Origin: Bacteroidetes bacterium B1(2017)
Lineage (GTDB): Bacteria; Bacteroidota; Bacteroidia; UKL13-3
Direction: 5' to 3'
Length of the DNA: 64,000 nucleotides
NCBI GenBank assembly: GCA_002256395.1
Contig: NKJG01000004.1
Coordinates: 1 to 64,000 of the forward strand
Position numbers and translations under genes: made by a program. This document shows, piece after piece, positions 9,020 to 16,965 of the stretch. A model generated the notes under the pieces. The model made no database searches. It was not told the origin of the DNA and was given only the letters and a program-made list of their open reading frames with translations. Every line of letters begins with the position of its first letter. Positions within the stretch are counted from its first letter, which is position 1.

Positions 9020-9574
9020 ATGGGTAGCTCAATTCAACTAAGTGATGAATCTGTAATAAGCAAAATTTATTTTATACGAGGTAAAAAGGTAATGCTTGAT
9101 AGAGACTTGGCAGAAATGTATGGGGTAGAAACAAAGCGATTAAATGAACAGGTAAAAAGAAACGCCAAACGATTTCCGAAAGACTTTATGTTCCAATTAA
9201 ATACCAAAGAATTGGAAAATTGGAAGTCGCAATTTGCGACTTCCAATTCCTTAACTAAGGGTTTACGAAAACTCCCATTTGCCTTCACAGAGCAAGGAGT
9301 AGCAATGCTTTCGAGTGTTTTAAATACAGATACATCCATTGAGGTAAACATTCAAATTATTAGAATATTTACAAAAATTAGAGACATTTTAAATGCAAAT
9401 AAGGATGCCTTACTTAAAATTGAACAACTTGAAAAGAAGGTTCTCAAACAAAATCATCGAGTTAGTAAACAGGAAAAAGATATTCAATTAATATTTGAAG
9501 CCTTAAAACATTTGCTCAATCCAGTTCAAGCATTACCAAAAGATTCAATTGGATTTAGGAAAAAGCAAACCTAA
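9020..9574 (+). CDS. ORF6N domain-containing DNA-binding protein
   Basis: 184 residues. Residues about 10-95 match the ORF6N domain (IYFIRGKKVMLDRDLAEMYGVETKRLNEQVKRN, later FAFTEQGVAML; shown here in part), a DNA-binding module common in phage and Bacteroidota mobile DNA, often related to KilA-N. The C-terminal 60 residues form a likely coiled coil (IEQLEKKVLKQNHRVSKQEK). No phage genes surround it. It overlaps the converging DUF853 gene by four bases. A 31-base perfect palindrome lies within its coding sequence at 9218-9248. Confidence 0.85.
   Translation: MGSSIQLSDESVISKIYFIRGKKVMLDRDLAEMYGVETKRLNEQVKRNAKRFPKDFMFQLNTKELENWKSQFATSNSLTKGLRKLPFAFTEQGVAMLSSVLNTDTSIEVNIQIIRIFTKIRDILNANKDALLKIEQLEKKVLKQNHRVSKQEKDIQLIFEALKHLLNPVQALPKDSIGFRKKQT
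9218..9248. repeat. 31-base perfect palindrome inside the ORF6N gene
   Basis: Arms AATTGGAAGTCGCAA (9218-9232) and TTGCGACTTCCAATT (9234-9248) are perfect inverted repeats around a single T at 9233. It encodes part of the segment NWKSQFATSN. Confidence 0.9.
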
Positions 9575-11136
9575 AACCAAGAACTATTCTTTTTACTTCT
9601 GCTAGACCCTGTAATGCCCAAAGCACCTAATAAAGATCTGGTTATTACATTGGCTGCGGTTCTGGCTACTTGCTTGGTTACAGGGCTGCTTAAAATTTCA
9701 TCCAAAGTAGATTTCTCGTTCCTAGATAATTTCCTCTCACTTGACTCTGTTTCCCTTTCTCTTTCTCCTTCATGTGCCGCTTCACTGGCCTTTTGAAGTT
9801 TGCCATTTAATATTTCATACGCACTTATGCTATCTAAATCTTTGTTGTATTTAGAGGCAATTTTAGATTGGCTTACAATTGCTTTTAGTTCATCATCAGT
9901 TAATACATCCATTCGGCTAGAAGGTGCACATAATAAAGTTGCAGCAAGAGGGGTAGGGATTCCTTTTTCATTTAAGCCAGTTACTAAAGCTTCTCCCATT
10001 CCCAATTGTGTTAAGAGTTCATCAACCTTATAAAATTCGCTTAAAGGAAAATTCTCAGCAGATTGTTTAATACTTTTTCTATCGGCAGCGGTAAAAGCAC
10101 GCAAGGCATGTTGTACTTTTAAGCCAAGCTGACTTAATACAGCAGCAGGCACATCTGTTGGGTTTTGCGTTACAAAAAATATTCCTACCCCTTTCGATCG
10201 TATTAGTTTAATAATGGTTTCAATTTGGTTCAGCAAAGCATCACTAGCATCATTAAAAATTAAATGAGCCTCATCTATAAATAATACCAATTTGGGCTGA
10301 TCCAAATCGCCTTCTTCGGGCAGCTTAGCATACAATTCTGCCAATAAACTTAACATAAACGTAGAGAATAGTTTTGGCTTGTCTTGTAAATCTGTTACGC
10401 GTAAAACAGAAACTATTCCTCTTCCATTATCATCTACTCTAATTAAATCCTCTACATCAAAACTTGGTTCGCCAAAAAGCGTATCGGCTCCTTGTTGTTG
10501 CAGTTCAATAACTTTCCTTAGGATTGTTCCAGTACTTGTGGTGCTAATTTTTCCATACTCTTTTTCAATTTCTGATTTGCCTTCATTTGAAATATACTGC
10601 AAAACTTTTATGAAATCTTTTAAGTCTAAAAGTGGCAATTGGTTATCGTCGCAAAATTTAAAAAGTAAAGCAACAAATCCACCTTGCGTATCATTAAGGT
10701 CTAATATCTTACTTAGTAAAACAGGCCCAAATTCTGTCACAGTAGCTTTTAATTGAGTTCCATTGCCTTTGTTTAATGTTAAGAATTCCACAGGCGAAGA
10801 ATCTATTTGGTAGCTCATTCCAAGCTGATTATAGCGTTCAATTATTCGGTCATTTGAACTTCCTTTTGCCGCTATACCACTCAAATCTCCCTTGATATCC
10901 ATAACCAAAACGGGCACACTTTTTTTGCTAAGTGATTCTGCAATTAATTGTAGTGTTTTTGTTTTTCCAGTACCAGTGGCGCCTGCAATTAATCCATGTC
11001 TATTAAATGTTTTTAGGGGTAAACTTATGATACATTCTTTATCTGCAATTCCATTTTGCATAGCTGCACCTAAAACAATACTTTCACCTTTATGAGTATA
11101 TCCGTTTTGGATAGTTTCTTTAAAACTCGTTACCAT
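9571..11136 (-). CDS. DUF853 (HerA-like C-terminal) ATPase
   Basis: 521 residues. A P-loop ATPase of the DUF853/YjgR family in the HerA-FtsK group: Walker A AGATGTGKTKTL near residue 52, Walker B VLFIDEAH near 290, and the following IRSKGVGIFFVTQ sensor segment. Residues about 440-480 are charged and low-complexity, followed by the family's hydrophobic, basic tail ending in SSWF. The cellular role is not established; a DNA-related motor or a membrane-linked ATPase have both been considered. It is probably co-transcribed with the upstream DUF481 gene, from which it is separated by only 20 bases made of TTTAA repeats. Confidence 0.88.
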   Translation of the reverse strand: MVTSFKETIQNGYTHKGESIVLGAAMQNGIADKECIISLPLKTFNRHGLIAGATGTGKTKTLQLIAESLSKKSVPVLVMDIKGDLSGIAAKGSSNDRIIERYNQLGMSYQIDSSPVEFLTLNKGNGTQLKATVTEFGPVLLSKILDLNDTQGGFVALLFKFCDDNQLPLLDLKDFIKVLQYISNEGKSEIEKEYGKISTTSTGTILRKVIELQQQGADTLFGEPSFDVEDLIRVDDNGRGIVSVLRVTDLQDKPKLFSTFMLSLLAELYAKLPEEGDLDQPKLVLFIDEAHLIFNDASDALLNQIETIIKLIRSKGVGIFFVTQNPTDVPAAVLSQLGLKVQHALRAFTAADRKSIKQSAENFPLSEFYKVDELLTQLGMGEALVTGLNEKGIPTPLAATLLCAPSSRMDVLTDDELKAIVSQSKIASKYNKDLDSISAYEILNGKLQKASEAAHEGERERETESSERKLSRNEKSTLDEILSSPVTKQVARTAANVITRSLLGALGITGSSRSKKNSSWF

Positions 11137-11140
11137 TTTT

Positions 11141-11160
11141 TTTAATTTAATTTAATTTAA
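11141..11160. repeat. Four tandem TTTAA pentanucleotide repeats
   Basis: Four exact copies of TTTAA (TTAAA on the minus strand) fill the space between the DUF481 gene's stop codon and the DUF853 start. The last copy contains the stop codon itself, and the repeats occupy the place where a ribosome-binding region for DUF853 would lie. Confidence 0.9.
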
Positions 11161-12242
11161 TTGAAGGAATATCCTAAGCCAAACACAATTCCATAATCTA
11201 TTTTGTTTGCTTTAGCGCTGGGAGGTTTGCTATCATAGGAACTGTATGTTTTTAGGTCAACTGAAAAATCGCTAATAATTTCCCAACTTATTTTAAGTTC
11301 GTTTTCTTGCCTTTTCCGTCCATTTTGATTTAGACTATAATAAAATCCAGAACCAGCTATTATGGTAATTTCTGGACTATTTAGTCTAAAGAAATCGTAT
11401 TGAAGTAACAATGGAATTTCTAAGTGATTCGTTTCATTACCCTCTATACTTCTTTCTTGGTTTACCAAAATACCTGTTCCTATAAAGCCATCCATTTCGC
11501 TTGTGCTAAAGGCATTGTAAGCAATAGCATATCCTTCCTGAAAACGTCTGCTTAATCCTAGTTCTAAGTTTCTTTGATAATTAGCAATACCAAGTCCTCT
11601 AAAGGTTGGAGAATAAAAGGTTTGTGATAAAAATTTAAGATTCTCTCTGTCTCTATTCCATGTGCCTTTGCTTTGGGTACTAATTGTGTTTGCTGCCAAG
11701 GCAAAGTCACTTTTTTTCATTAAATATTTTAACTGTCCATCAATATTATAACGACCAACATCGCTTGATTTGGTATAGGTAAATCCAACTGAAATGTTTC
11801 CCTCTAAATTTCTTAAACTATCCTTTTCAAAAAAGTAGGAGATGGAACTAATTTTAGTTAAAGGAATTTCTTTTAATGTAGAGTCAACTTTAAATACCAA
11901 TACTCCAGCCTCATTGCTTTTATATATTTTAGAAAAAATAATTTCTTTCGAAGTTGTATTAATTCTATAAAGTTGAGTATTTGCTACTAAATAATCTATG
12001 GCATTTGTTTTTAAATTAAATAAACCGATGTCCTCAGCATCAAAGTAAACTCTCCCAAGGCTTATTTTCTTAAACTCTCCATGAACAATGATGCCATTGT
12101 GCAAAAACAAGGTGTCTTTATTTTCTTGGGCAAGTATTTTTGTTATTGAGCCAATAAAGAAAAGAATAACTAAGATGATTGCTTGAGGCTTATAACCCAA
12201 TACCAATTTTGGTTTTAATAAATAGGTTGTAAGTCTTTGCAT
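11157..12242 (-). CDS. DUF481 domain outer-membrane protein
   Basis: 361 residues. A long N-region precedes a hydrophobic signal segment (about 21-38, ending ILAQ). The sequence then shows a short N-terminal domain (DTLFLHNGIIVHGEFKKIS...) and a C-terminal set of alternating strands ending GIVFGLGYSFN, as in DUF481 proteins (YdiY-like beta-barrels). The ending in an aromatic residue fits an outer-membrane barrel. Function unknown. It follows lysA by five bases, so it is probably in the same transcript. Confidence 0.75.
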   Translation of the reverse strand: MQRLTTYLLKPKLVLGYKPQAIILVILFFIGSITKILAQENKDTLFLHNGIIVHGEFKKISLGRVYFDAEDIGLFNLKTNAIDYLVANTQLYRINTTSKEIIFSKIYKSNEAGVLVFKVDSTLKEIPLTKISSISYFFEKDSLRNLEGNISVGFTYTKSSDVGRYNIDGQLKYLMKKSDFALAANTISTQSKGTWNRDRENLKFLSQTFYSPTFRGLGIANYQRNLELGLSRRFQEGYAIAYNAFSTSEMDGFIGTGILVNQERSIEGNETNHLEIPLLLQYDFFRLNSPEITIIAGSGFYYSLNQNGRKRQENELKISWEIISDFSVDLKTYSSYDSKPPSAKANKIDYGIVFGLGYSFN

Positions 12243-12247
12243 CTTTT

Positions 12248-13480
12248 TTATAATTCAACTTCAACCTCATTTCTCAATAAATCCTCAAACTCTTCGCGCT
12301 TTCTAATTAATTGAGCTTTATTATTCCAAACCAAAACTTCAGCGGGTCTGAACCTGGCATTGTAATTACTACTCATTGTAAATCCATATGCACCTGCATT
12401 TTTAAAGCATAAAATATCTCCTTCATGCACCTCACTTAATTTCCTATCCCAACCAAAAGTGTCGGTTTCACAGATATATCCAACAACAGTGTAAATACGT
12501 TGCTTACCTTCAGGGTTACTCAGGTTTACAATTGAGTGGTATGAATCATACAGCATGGGTCTAATTAAGTGGTTCAAACCGCTATCAACTCCCACAAATA
12601 CAGTAGCTGTAGTTTGTTTTAATACATTTACTTTCACCAAAAAGTATCCAGATTCACTAACCAAATATTTACCGGGTTCGAACCAAAGTTCCAACTCTTT
12701 TCCATACTCTTTGCAAAACTCCATAAAGCGAGAAGATATAGCTGCTCCTAATTCTTCTATATCTGTAGTAATATCACCTTCTTTATAGGCAACTTTAAAT
12801 CCTGAACCAAAATCAACAAACTCTAAATCTGGGAAATCTTTGGCAGAATCAAAAAGAATTTCTGCTCCTTGTAAAAATACTCCTGCATCTAATATGTCGG
12901 AACCAGTATGCATATGAAGACCATTAACTCTAATATTACTAGATTTAACAACTCGAGCAACATGCCTTAATTGATAAACAGAAATGCCAAACTTTGAGTC
13001 GATATGTCCTGTAGAAATTTTGGTATTACCGCCTGCTAAAATATGGGGGTTAATTCTTATACAACAAGGAACACTATTGCCATATAAATGACCAAATTGT
13101 TCAAGGATAGAAATGTTGTCAATATTTATGTGAACTCCAAGTTTTACAGCTGCCTGAATCTCTTCAATACTTACACAGTTTGGTGTGAAAATTATATCTT
13201 TAGGTTCAAATCCTGCCTTTAAACCTAAATGAACTTCATTAATAGAAACAGTATCTAAACCACTACCTTGGTTTTTTAATAACTTAAGAATAGATGAATT
13301 ATTTAAAGCTTTACAAGCGTATTTTACCTTAATGTTTATTGGTTTAAAGGCATTTAACAATCGTTGGTATTGTTCTACAATTTTGTTCCCATCATACACA
13401 TAAACTGGGGCGCCAAACTCATTGGCAATTTCAATTAAATCACTACCCGAAGTAGTATATTGTCCATTCACTAATTCCAT
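12248..13480 (-). CDS. lysA: Diaminopimelate decarboxylase
   Basis: About 410 residues. PLP-dependent fold III enzyme of the alanine racemase/ornithine decarboxylase group: the PLP lysine is in KYACKALNN near residue 40, HMHTGSD near 190 and GSGFK follow, and CETDTFG is near 340. It makes L-lysine from meso-diaminopimelate, the last step of the pathway that also supplies peptidoglycan; dapF lies about 2.6 kb away on the other strand. I choose the ATG at 13480 (MELVNGQY). A promoter-like TATTTTTG only six bases upstream of this ATG implies a very short leader or none. Confidence 0.94.
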   Translation of the reverse strand: MELVNGQYTTSGSDLIEIANEFGAPVYVYDGNKIVEQYQRLLNAFKPINIKVKYACKALNNSSILKLLKNQGSGLDTVSINEVHLGLKAGFEPKDIIFTPNCVSIEEIQAAVKLGVHINIDNISILEQFGHLYGNSVPCCIRINPHILAGGNTKISTGHIDSKFGISVYQLRHVARVVKSSNIRVNGLHMHTGSDILDAGVFLQGAEILFDSAKDFPDLEFVDFGSGFKVAYKEGDITTDIEELGAAISSRFMEFCKEYGKELELWFEPGKYLVSESGYFLVKVNVLKQTTATVFVGVDSGLNHLIRPMLYDSYHSIVNLSNPEGKQRIYTVVGYICETDTFGWDRKLSEVHEGDILCFKNAGAYGFTMSSNYNARFRPAEVLVWNNKAQLIRKREEFEDLLRNEVEVEL

Positions 13481-13486
13481 ATGTGG

Positions 13487-13518
13487 CAAAAATAGCAAAT
13501 TTTGTCAATTAGCCTCAA
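13487..13518 (-). promoter_or_regulatory. Candidate lysA promoter with almost no leader
   Basis: On the minus strand, TTG (13518-13516) is followed after 21 bases by TATTTTTG (13494-13487), matching the Bacteroidota TTG / TAnnTTTG pattern. The lysA ATG starts six bases later. Confidence 0.45.
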
Positions 13519-13547
13519 ATGCCATTTTCGGGGTGTTTAAGAAATTT

Positions 13548-13584
13548 AAAAAAAAGGAGAACGTAAATCAACGTTCTCCTTTTT
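13548..13584 (-). terminator. Terminator of the HtrA gene
   Basis: Perfect stem GGAGAACGT / ACGTTCTCC with an AAATCA loop, flanked by A- and T-runs. It can act in both directions; the minus-strand htrA gene ends 20 bases before it. Confidence 0.9.
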
Positions 13585-13603
13585 ATAGATTAGATGGAAT
13601 AGA

Positions 13604-15046
13604 TTACAATCCAAAACCATAATAACCTTTGCTACCATCAGGGTTTATTCCTTCTATTAGCACACCACCCTTATGGTCTTCCAAGCCAAGTTTAATATCA
13701 TTTATAGTGCCAACAGGGTTTTTGTCGATACTTGTTACCACAAAGCCATTTGGTATTCCTGCTTTTTTAAGCGGACTTTTTTCGCCAACTTTTTTTATTC
13801 TAACGCCATTTGCAATTTTTAATTTTAGACGTTCCTCTCTTGGAATCGTTTCAAACTCACAATCTAATACCTTATTACTTTCAATTTTCTCAACTTTAGT
13901 AACGGTTGTTTTTCCATCTTTTCCTTTAAGAGTGGCAGTAAGATCCATTCTACTTCCTTTTCTTAAAAGTCCAACCATTACTTTATCTCCAGGACTTTTC
14001 TTTCCAACTTTTTCTTGTAACTCATTGCTTGTATTTACATTTTCTCCATCAATGGCAACAATTACATCGCCATCTTTAATACCTGCAGATTCGGCGGCAG
14101 AGTTTTCATTTACCTTTGCAACATAAACGCCTTTTACATCTTTCAATCCTTCCTTCTCGGCAAGTTGGTTGTTTACATCTTGAATTTGAACGCCTAATAA
14201 ACCTCTTTGAACCTCACCATATTTCATTAAATCATCTACCACTTTTTTCATAAGGTTTGAAGGAATGGCAAAGGCATATCCAGCATAGTTACCAGTTTCG
14301 CTTGCTATGGCAGTATTAATACCAACAAGTTTGCCATCGGTAGAAACCAATGCACCTCCACTATTACCTGGGTTAACTGCAGCATCTGTTTGAATAAATG
14401 CTTCAATAGCATATTGAGTTTCTTGATTTCTTGGATCACGAATTAGGTTCAAACCGCGACCTTTTGCACTTACAATACCGGCTGTAACTGTTGATGTTAA
14501 GTTAAATGGATTACCTACTGCTAATACCCATTGACCAACTTTTACTTCATCCGAGTTTCCTAATACAGCAAATGGAAGGTTCTTTTCAACTATCCTCAAA
14601 AGTGCCAAATCTGTATTTTTGTCTTTACCCAAAAGTTCTGCATCGTATTCTCTTTTGTCGTTTAAGATTACTTTTATTTTGCTGGCACCTTCAATTACGT
14701 GATTGTTAGTAACTATGTAACCGTCAGAAGAAATAATTACTCCAGAACCGGATGCGCTTCTTGGCATTTGGGGCATGTCAAAACCTTTAAAAAATCCACC
14801 AAAGGGGTCGTTGCCTTGCTCTTGACCCGAGCTTGTAACAGTTGTAATAATATGAACAACAGTAGGTGTAACTAATTCAGCAACAGCTACAAAATCTGGA
14901 TGACTGCCATCTTGAATACTCGCATATTTTGCTAAGTAATTTGCAGTAAATTGTTGTTCATTGTCGTGTGAAATTAATTTGTTTAGTCCTATAGCAACCA
15001 AACCTCCAAGGCTGGCAACTACAATCATTCCTAGATACTTTTTCAT
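13604..15046 (-). CDS. degP: HtrA/DegP-family periplasmic serine protease
   Basis: 480 residues. The N-terminal hydrophobic segment (about 5-22) is a signal peptide or membrane anchor. A trypsin-like domain carries the triad His116 (TNNHVIEG), Asp146 (NTDLALL) and Ser229 (GNSGGAL). PDZ1 is at about 285-370 and a second PDZ-like domain at about 395-475. It degrades or chaperones misfolded envelope proteins. The arrangement fits DegP/DegQ more than DegS, because two PDZ domains are present. It is transcribed alone and ends at a strong hairpin. Confidence 0.94.
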   Translation of the reverse strand: MKKYLGMIVVASLGGLVAIGLNKLISHDNEQQFTANYLAKYASIQDGSHPDFVAVAELVTPTVVHIITTVTSSGQEQGNDPFGGFFKGFDMPQMPRSASGSGVIISSDGYIVTNNHVIEGASKIKVILNDKREYDAELLGKDKNTDLALLRIVEKNLPFAVLGNSDEVKVGQWVLAVGNPFNLTSTVTAGIVSAKGRGLNLIRDPRNQETQYAIEAFIQTDAAVNPGNSGGALVSTDGKLVGINTAIASETGNYAGYAFAIPSNLMKKVVDDLMKYGEVQRGLLGVQIQDVNNQLAEKEGLKDVKGVYVAKVNENSAAESAGIKDGDVIVAIDGENVNTSNELQEKVGKKSPGDKVMVGLLRKGSRMDLTATLKGKDGKTTVTKVEKIESNKVLDCEFETIPREERLKLKIANGVRIKKVGEKSPLKKAGIPNGFVVTSIDKNPVGTINDIKLGLEDHKGGVLIEGINPDGSKGYYGFGL

Positions 15047-15198
15047 ATTTTGTCCTTAAGTTTTTTTTTTATTTTCAAAAATTGTTCCAGTGTACAAATT
15101 GACAGATTTTTAAATTTATATTTGATAAACGCTTAAAAGAAGTGACAAATTTTACCAATTAATTAACGAAATTTGCCGCTGCTGTAAGAAACGTAAAT

Positions 15199-16089
15199 AT
15201 GCATATTTCCCACGACAAGCACCAATATTTTTTTGAAAAGTATCTCAGAAACGAGATGACAGGGGAGGAGCTTGCATCTTTTGAAAAACGTTTAAGGGAG
15301 AACGAAAGTTTTAAAAATGATTTCGAATACTATTCAAAAAATAGAAAAGAAATTGTTGAGGGTGGATTAGCAGAATATGACCAGCCAGAACTTTTGTTAC
15401 CTAAACCTCAAAAATGGGGATGGGCCTATGCGAGTATTTCAATTTTATGTTTGGTGTTAATTATTGATTATTTTATTACGGCTAATTATAATGGGAGTTT
15501 ACAAAGCCAAGTAAAGCGCAGACCATTAATTGATAAGATAAATATTTTTAAACCAAGCGCTAGGCCAAAGGAGGCGTCTGAACCAATTAAGGACAAGTCA
15601 AGCCGAAGTAAAACGGATATAATTCCGGATGTTTATCCAGAAGATACTTCCCAGTTATTGGCTCAAATAGATGAACAATTAATTGAATACATGGAAGGAA
15701 ATAGGCTCGCAATTCAAGGAGATTATTATGTTTCTGATTCTTTGTATAAAGTTGTAGACCAGACCGTTTTGATAGAGCGAACCAAGGCCTTACGAGTTCA
15801 AACAGATAGTTTATTAGATGATAGCACCTTGAATTTATTAGTTGTTAAGAGTTTATTTAAGGCTCCTCAATCAATCAGTCATCAATTATTAGTTGAGTTT
15901 TGGGAGTCGCCAATACATTTTAGAGGGTATTTATTTGATGGAAAGAAATTATTGATTTATGGATTTGACTCAAAGGTGCCTATGTATTTGAGCAGAAATG
16001 AACAGAATAATACTTATCATGTGTTTTTATTAAATAAAGAGTTTCACTTATTTCCTGATAGTCAATTCCATAAACTTGCAGAAGAATGA
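15199..16089 (+). CDS. Single-pass membrane protein, function unknown
   Basis: 296 residues. The N-terminal 50 residues (HISHDKHQYFFEKYLRNEM...EELASFEKRL) resemble the cytosolic helical part of Bacteroidota anti-sigma-like and membrane regulator proteins. One transmembrane helix follows at about residues 75-93 (ASISILCLVLIIDYFI), then a basic linker and a periplasmic domain of about 150 residues with no recognised motif. It overlaps dapF by four bases (ATGA), so the two are co-translated. No sigma factor gene is adjacent, so an anti-sigma role is only a resemblance. Confidence 0.7.
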   Translation: MHISHDKHQYFFEKYLRNEMTGEELASFEKRLRENESFKNDFEYYSKNRKEIVEGGLAEYDQPELLLPKPQKWGWAYASISILCLVLIIDYFITANYNGSLQSQVKRRPLIDKINIFKPSARPKEASEPIKDKSSRSKTDIIPDVYPEDTSQLLAQIDEQLIEYMEGNRLAIQGDYYVSDSLYKVVDQTVLIERTKALRVQTDSLLDDSTLNLLVVKSLFKAPQSISHQLLVEFWESPIHFRGYLFDGKKLLIYGFDSKVPMYLSRNEQNNTYHVFLLNKEFHLFPDSQFHKLAEE

Positions 16090-16895
16090 TAACTTTTACC
16101 AAATACCAAGGTACAGGCAACGATTTTATTTTAATAGATGACAGGGAAAAGGTTTTTCCTTCTGAAAATATTGAACTGATAAATACACTTTGCGACAGAC
16201 GATTTGGGATAGGCGCCGATGGATTAATTTTGTTGCAACATACAGAGGATGGACACTTTTACATGCAATACTTTAATAGAGATGGCAGAGAAAGCAGCAT
16301 GTGTGGTAATGGGGGAAGATGTTTTGCAAGGTTTATTTTAGATCAAGGATTAGCTCAAAAAGAGATAAAGTTCTTAGCTGTAGATGGATGGCATCAAGCT
16401 AATTTATGTTACGATTCAAGTCATAAGGAGGAAATTGCTCTTCAAATGATACAAGTTACTGGCGTAAGTCTTATCGATGCCAATACGTTTGAATTAAACA
16501 CTGGCTCTCCTCACTATGTTAGGTTTATTGAAAGTTCTGTTACAGATTTTGACTTAATAAATGAGGCAAAAAAAATCCGCTATAATCCTCCCTATGTTTT
16601 AAAAGGAATTAATGTAAATTATCTTAATCTTTTGGGAATTAAGGAAATAAAACTCCGAACCTATGAAAGAGGAGTAGAAGATGAAACTTTGTCATGTGGC
16701 ACTGGAGCAACTGCCGCCGCTATGAGTACCGCAATTTTTAATAATCTTCCTGCAGGCAAACACCAATTAAAAGTAGAGGTTATGGGAGGCGTATTAAATG
16801 TTAAATTTCATTTCTTTCCTTTAGAAAATAGGTTCGAAGATGTTTGGTTGATTGGCCCCGCAAAAAAGGTTTTTGAAGGAGTGGTTTCTGTGTAA
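16086..16895 (+). CDS. dapF: Diaminopimelate epimerase
   Basis: 269 residues, normal length. The two catalytic cysteines are visible: Cys73 in MCGNGGRCF and Cys204 in SCGTGATA. It converts LL-diaminopimelate to the meso form for peptidoglycan and, via LysA, for lysine. Its start overlaps the end of the preceding membrane protein gene by four bases. A highly AT-rich 70-base gap follows before the helicase gene. Confidence 0.96.
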   Translation: MITFTKYQGTGNDFILIDDREKVFPSENIELINTLCDRRFGIGADGLILLQHTEDGHFYMQYFNRDGRESSMCGNGGRCFARFILDQGLAQKEIKFLAVDGWHQANLCYDSSHKEEIALQMIQVTGVSLIDANTFELNTGSPHYVRFIESSVTDFDLINEAKKIRYNPPYVLKGINVNYLNLLGIKEIKLRTYERGVEDETLSCGTGATAAAMSTAIFNNLPAGKHQLKVEVMGGVLNVKFHFFPLENRFEDVWLIGPAKKVFEGVVSV

Positions 16896-16965
16896 AAAAT
16901 CTTAATATTTAATACCCAATTTTTTTTATTTTATTCTATCTTGCCTACCTTAATGTGTAGTGTAA

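Noticed and set aside
9020-11136. ORF6N plus DUF853 genes as a phage or defence island
   Set aside because: No integrase, capsid, restriction, nuclease or toxin genes lie nearby; both genes sit among housekeeping genes and base composition is unchanged.
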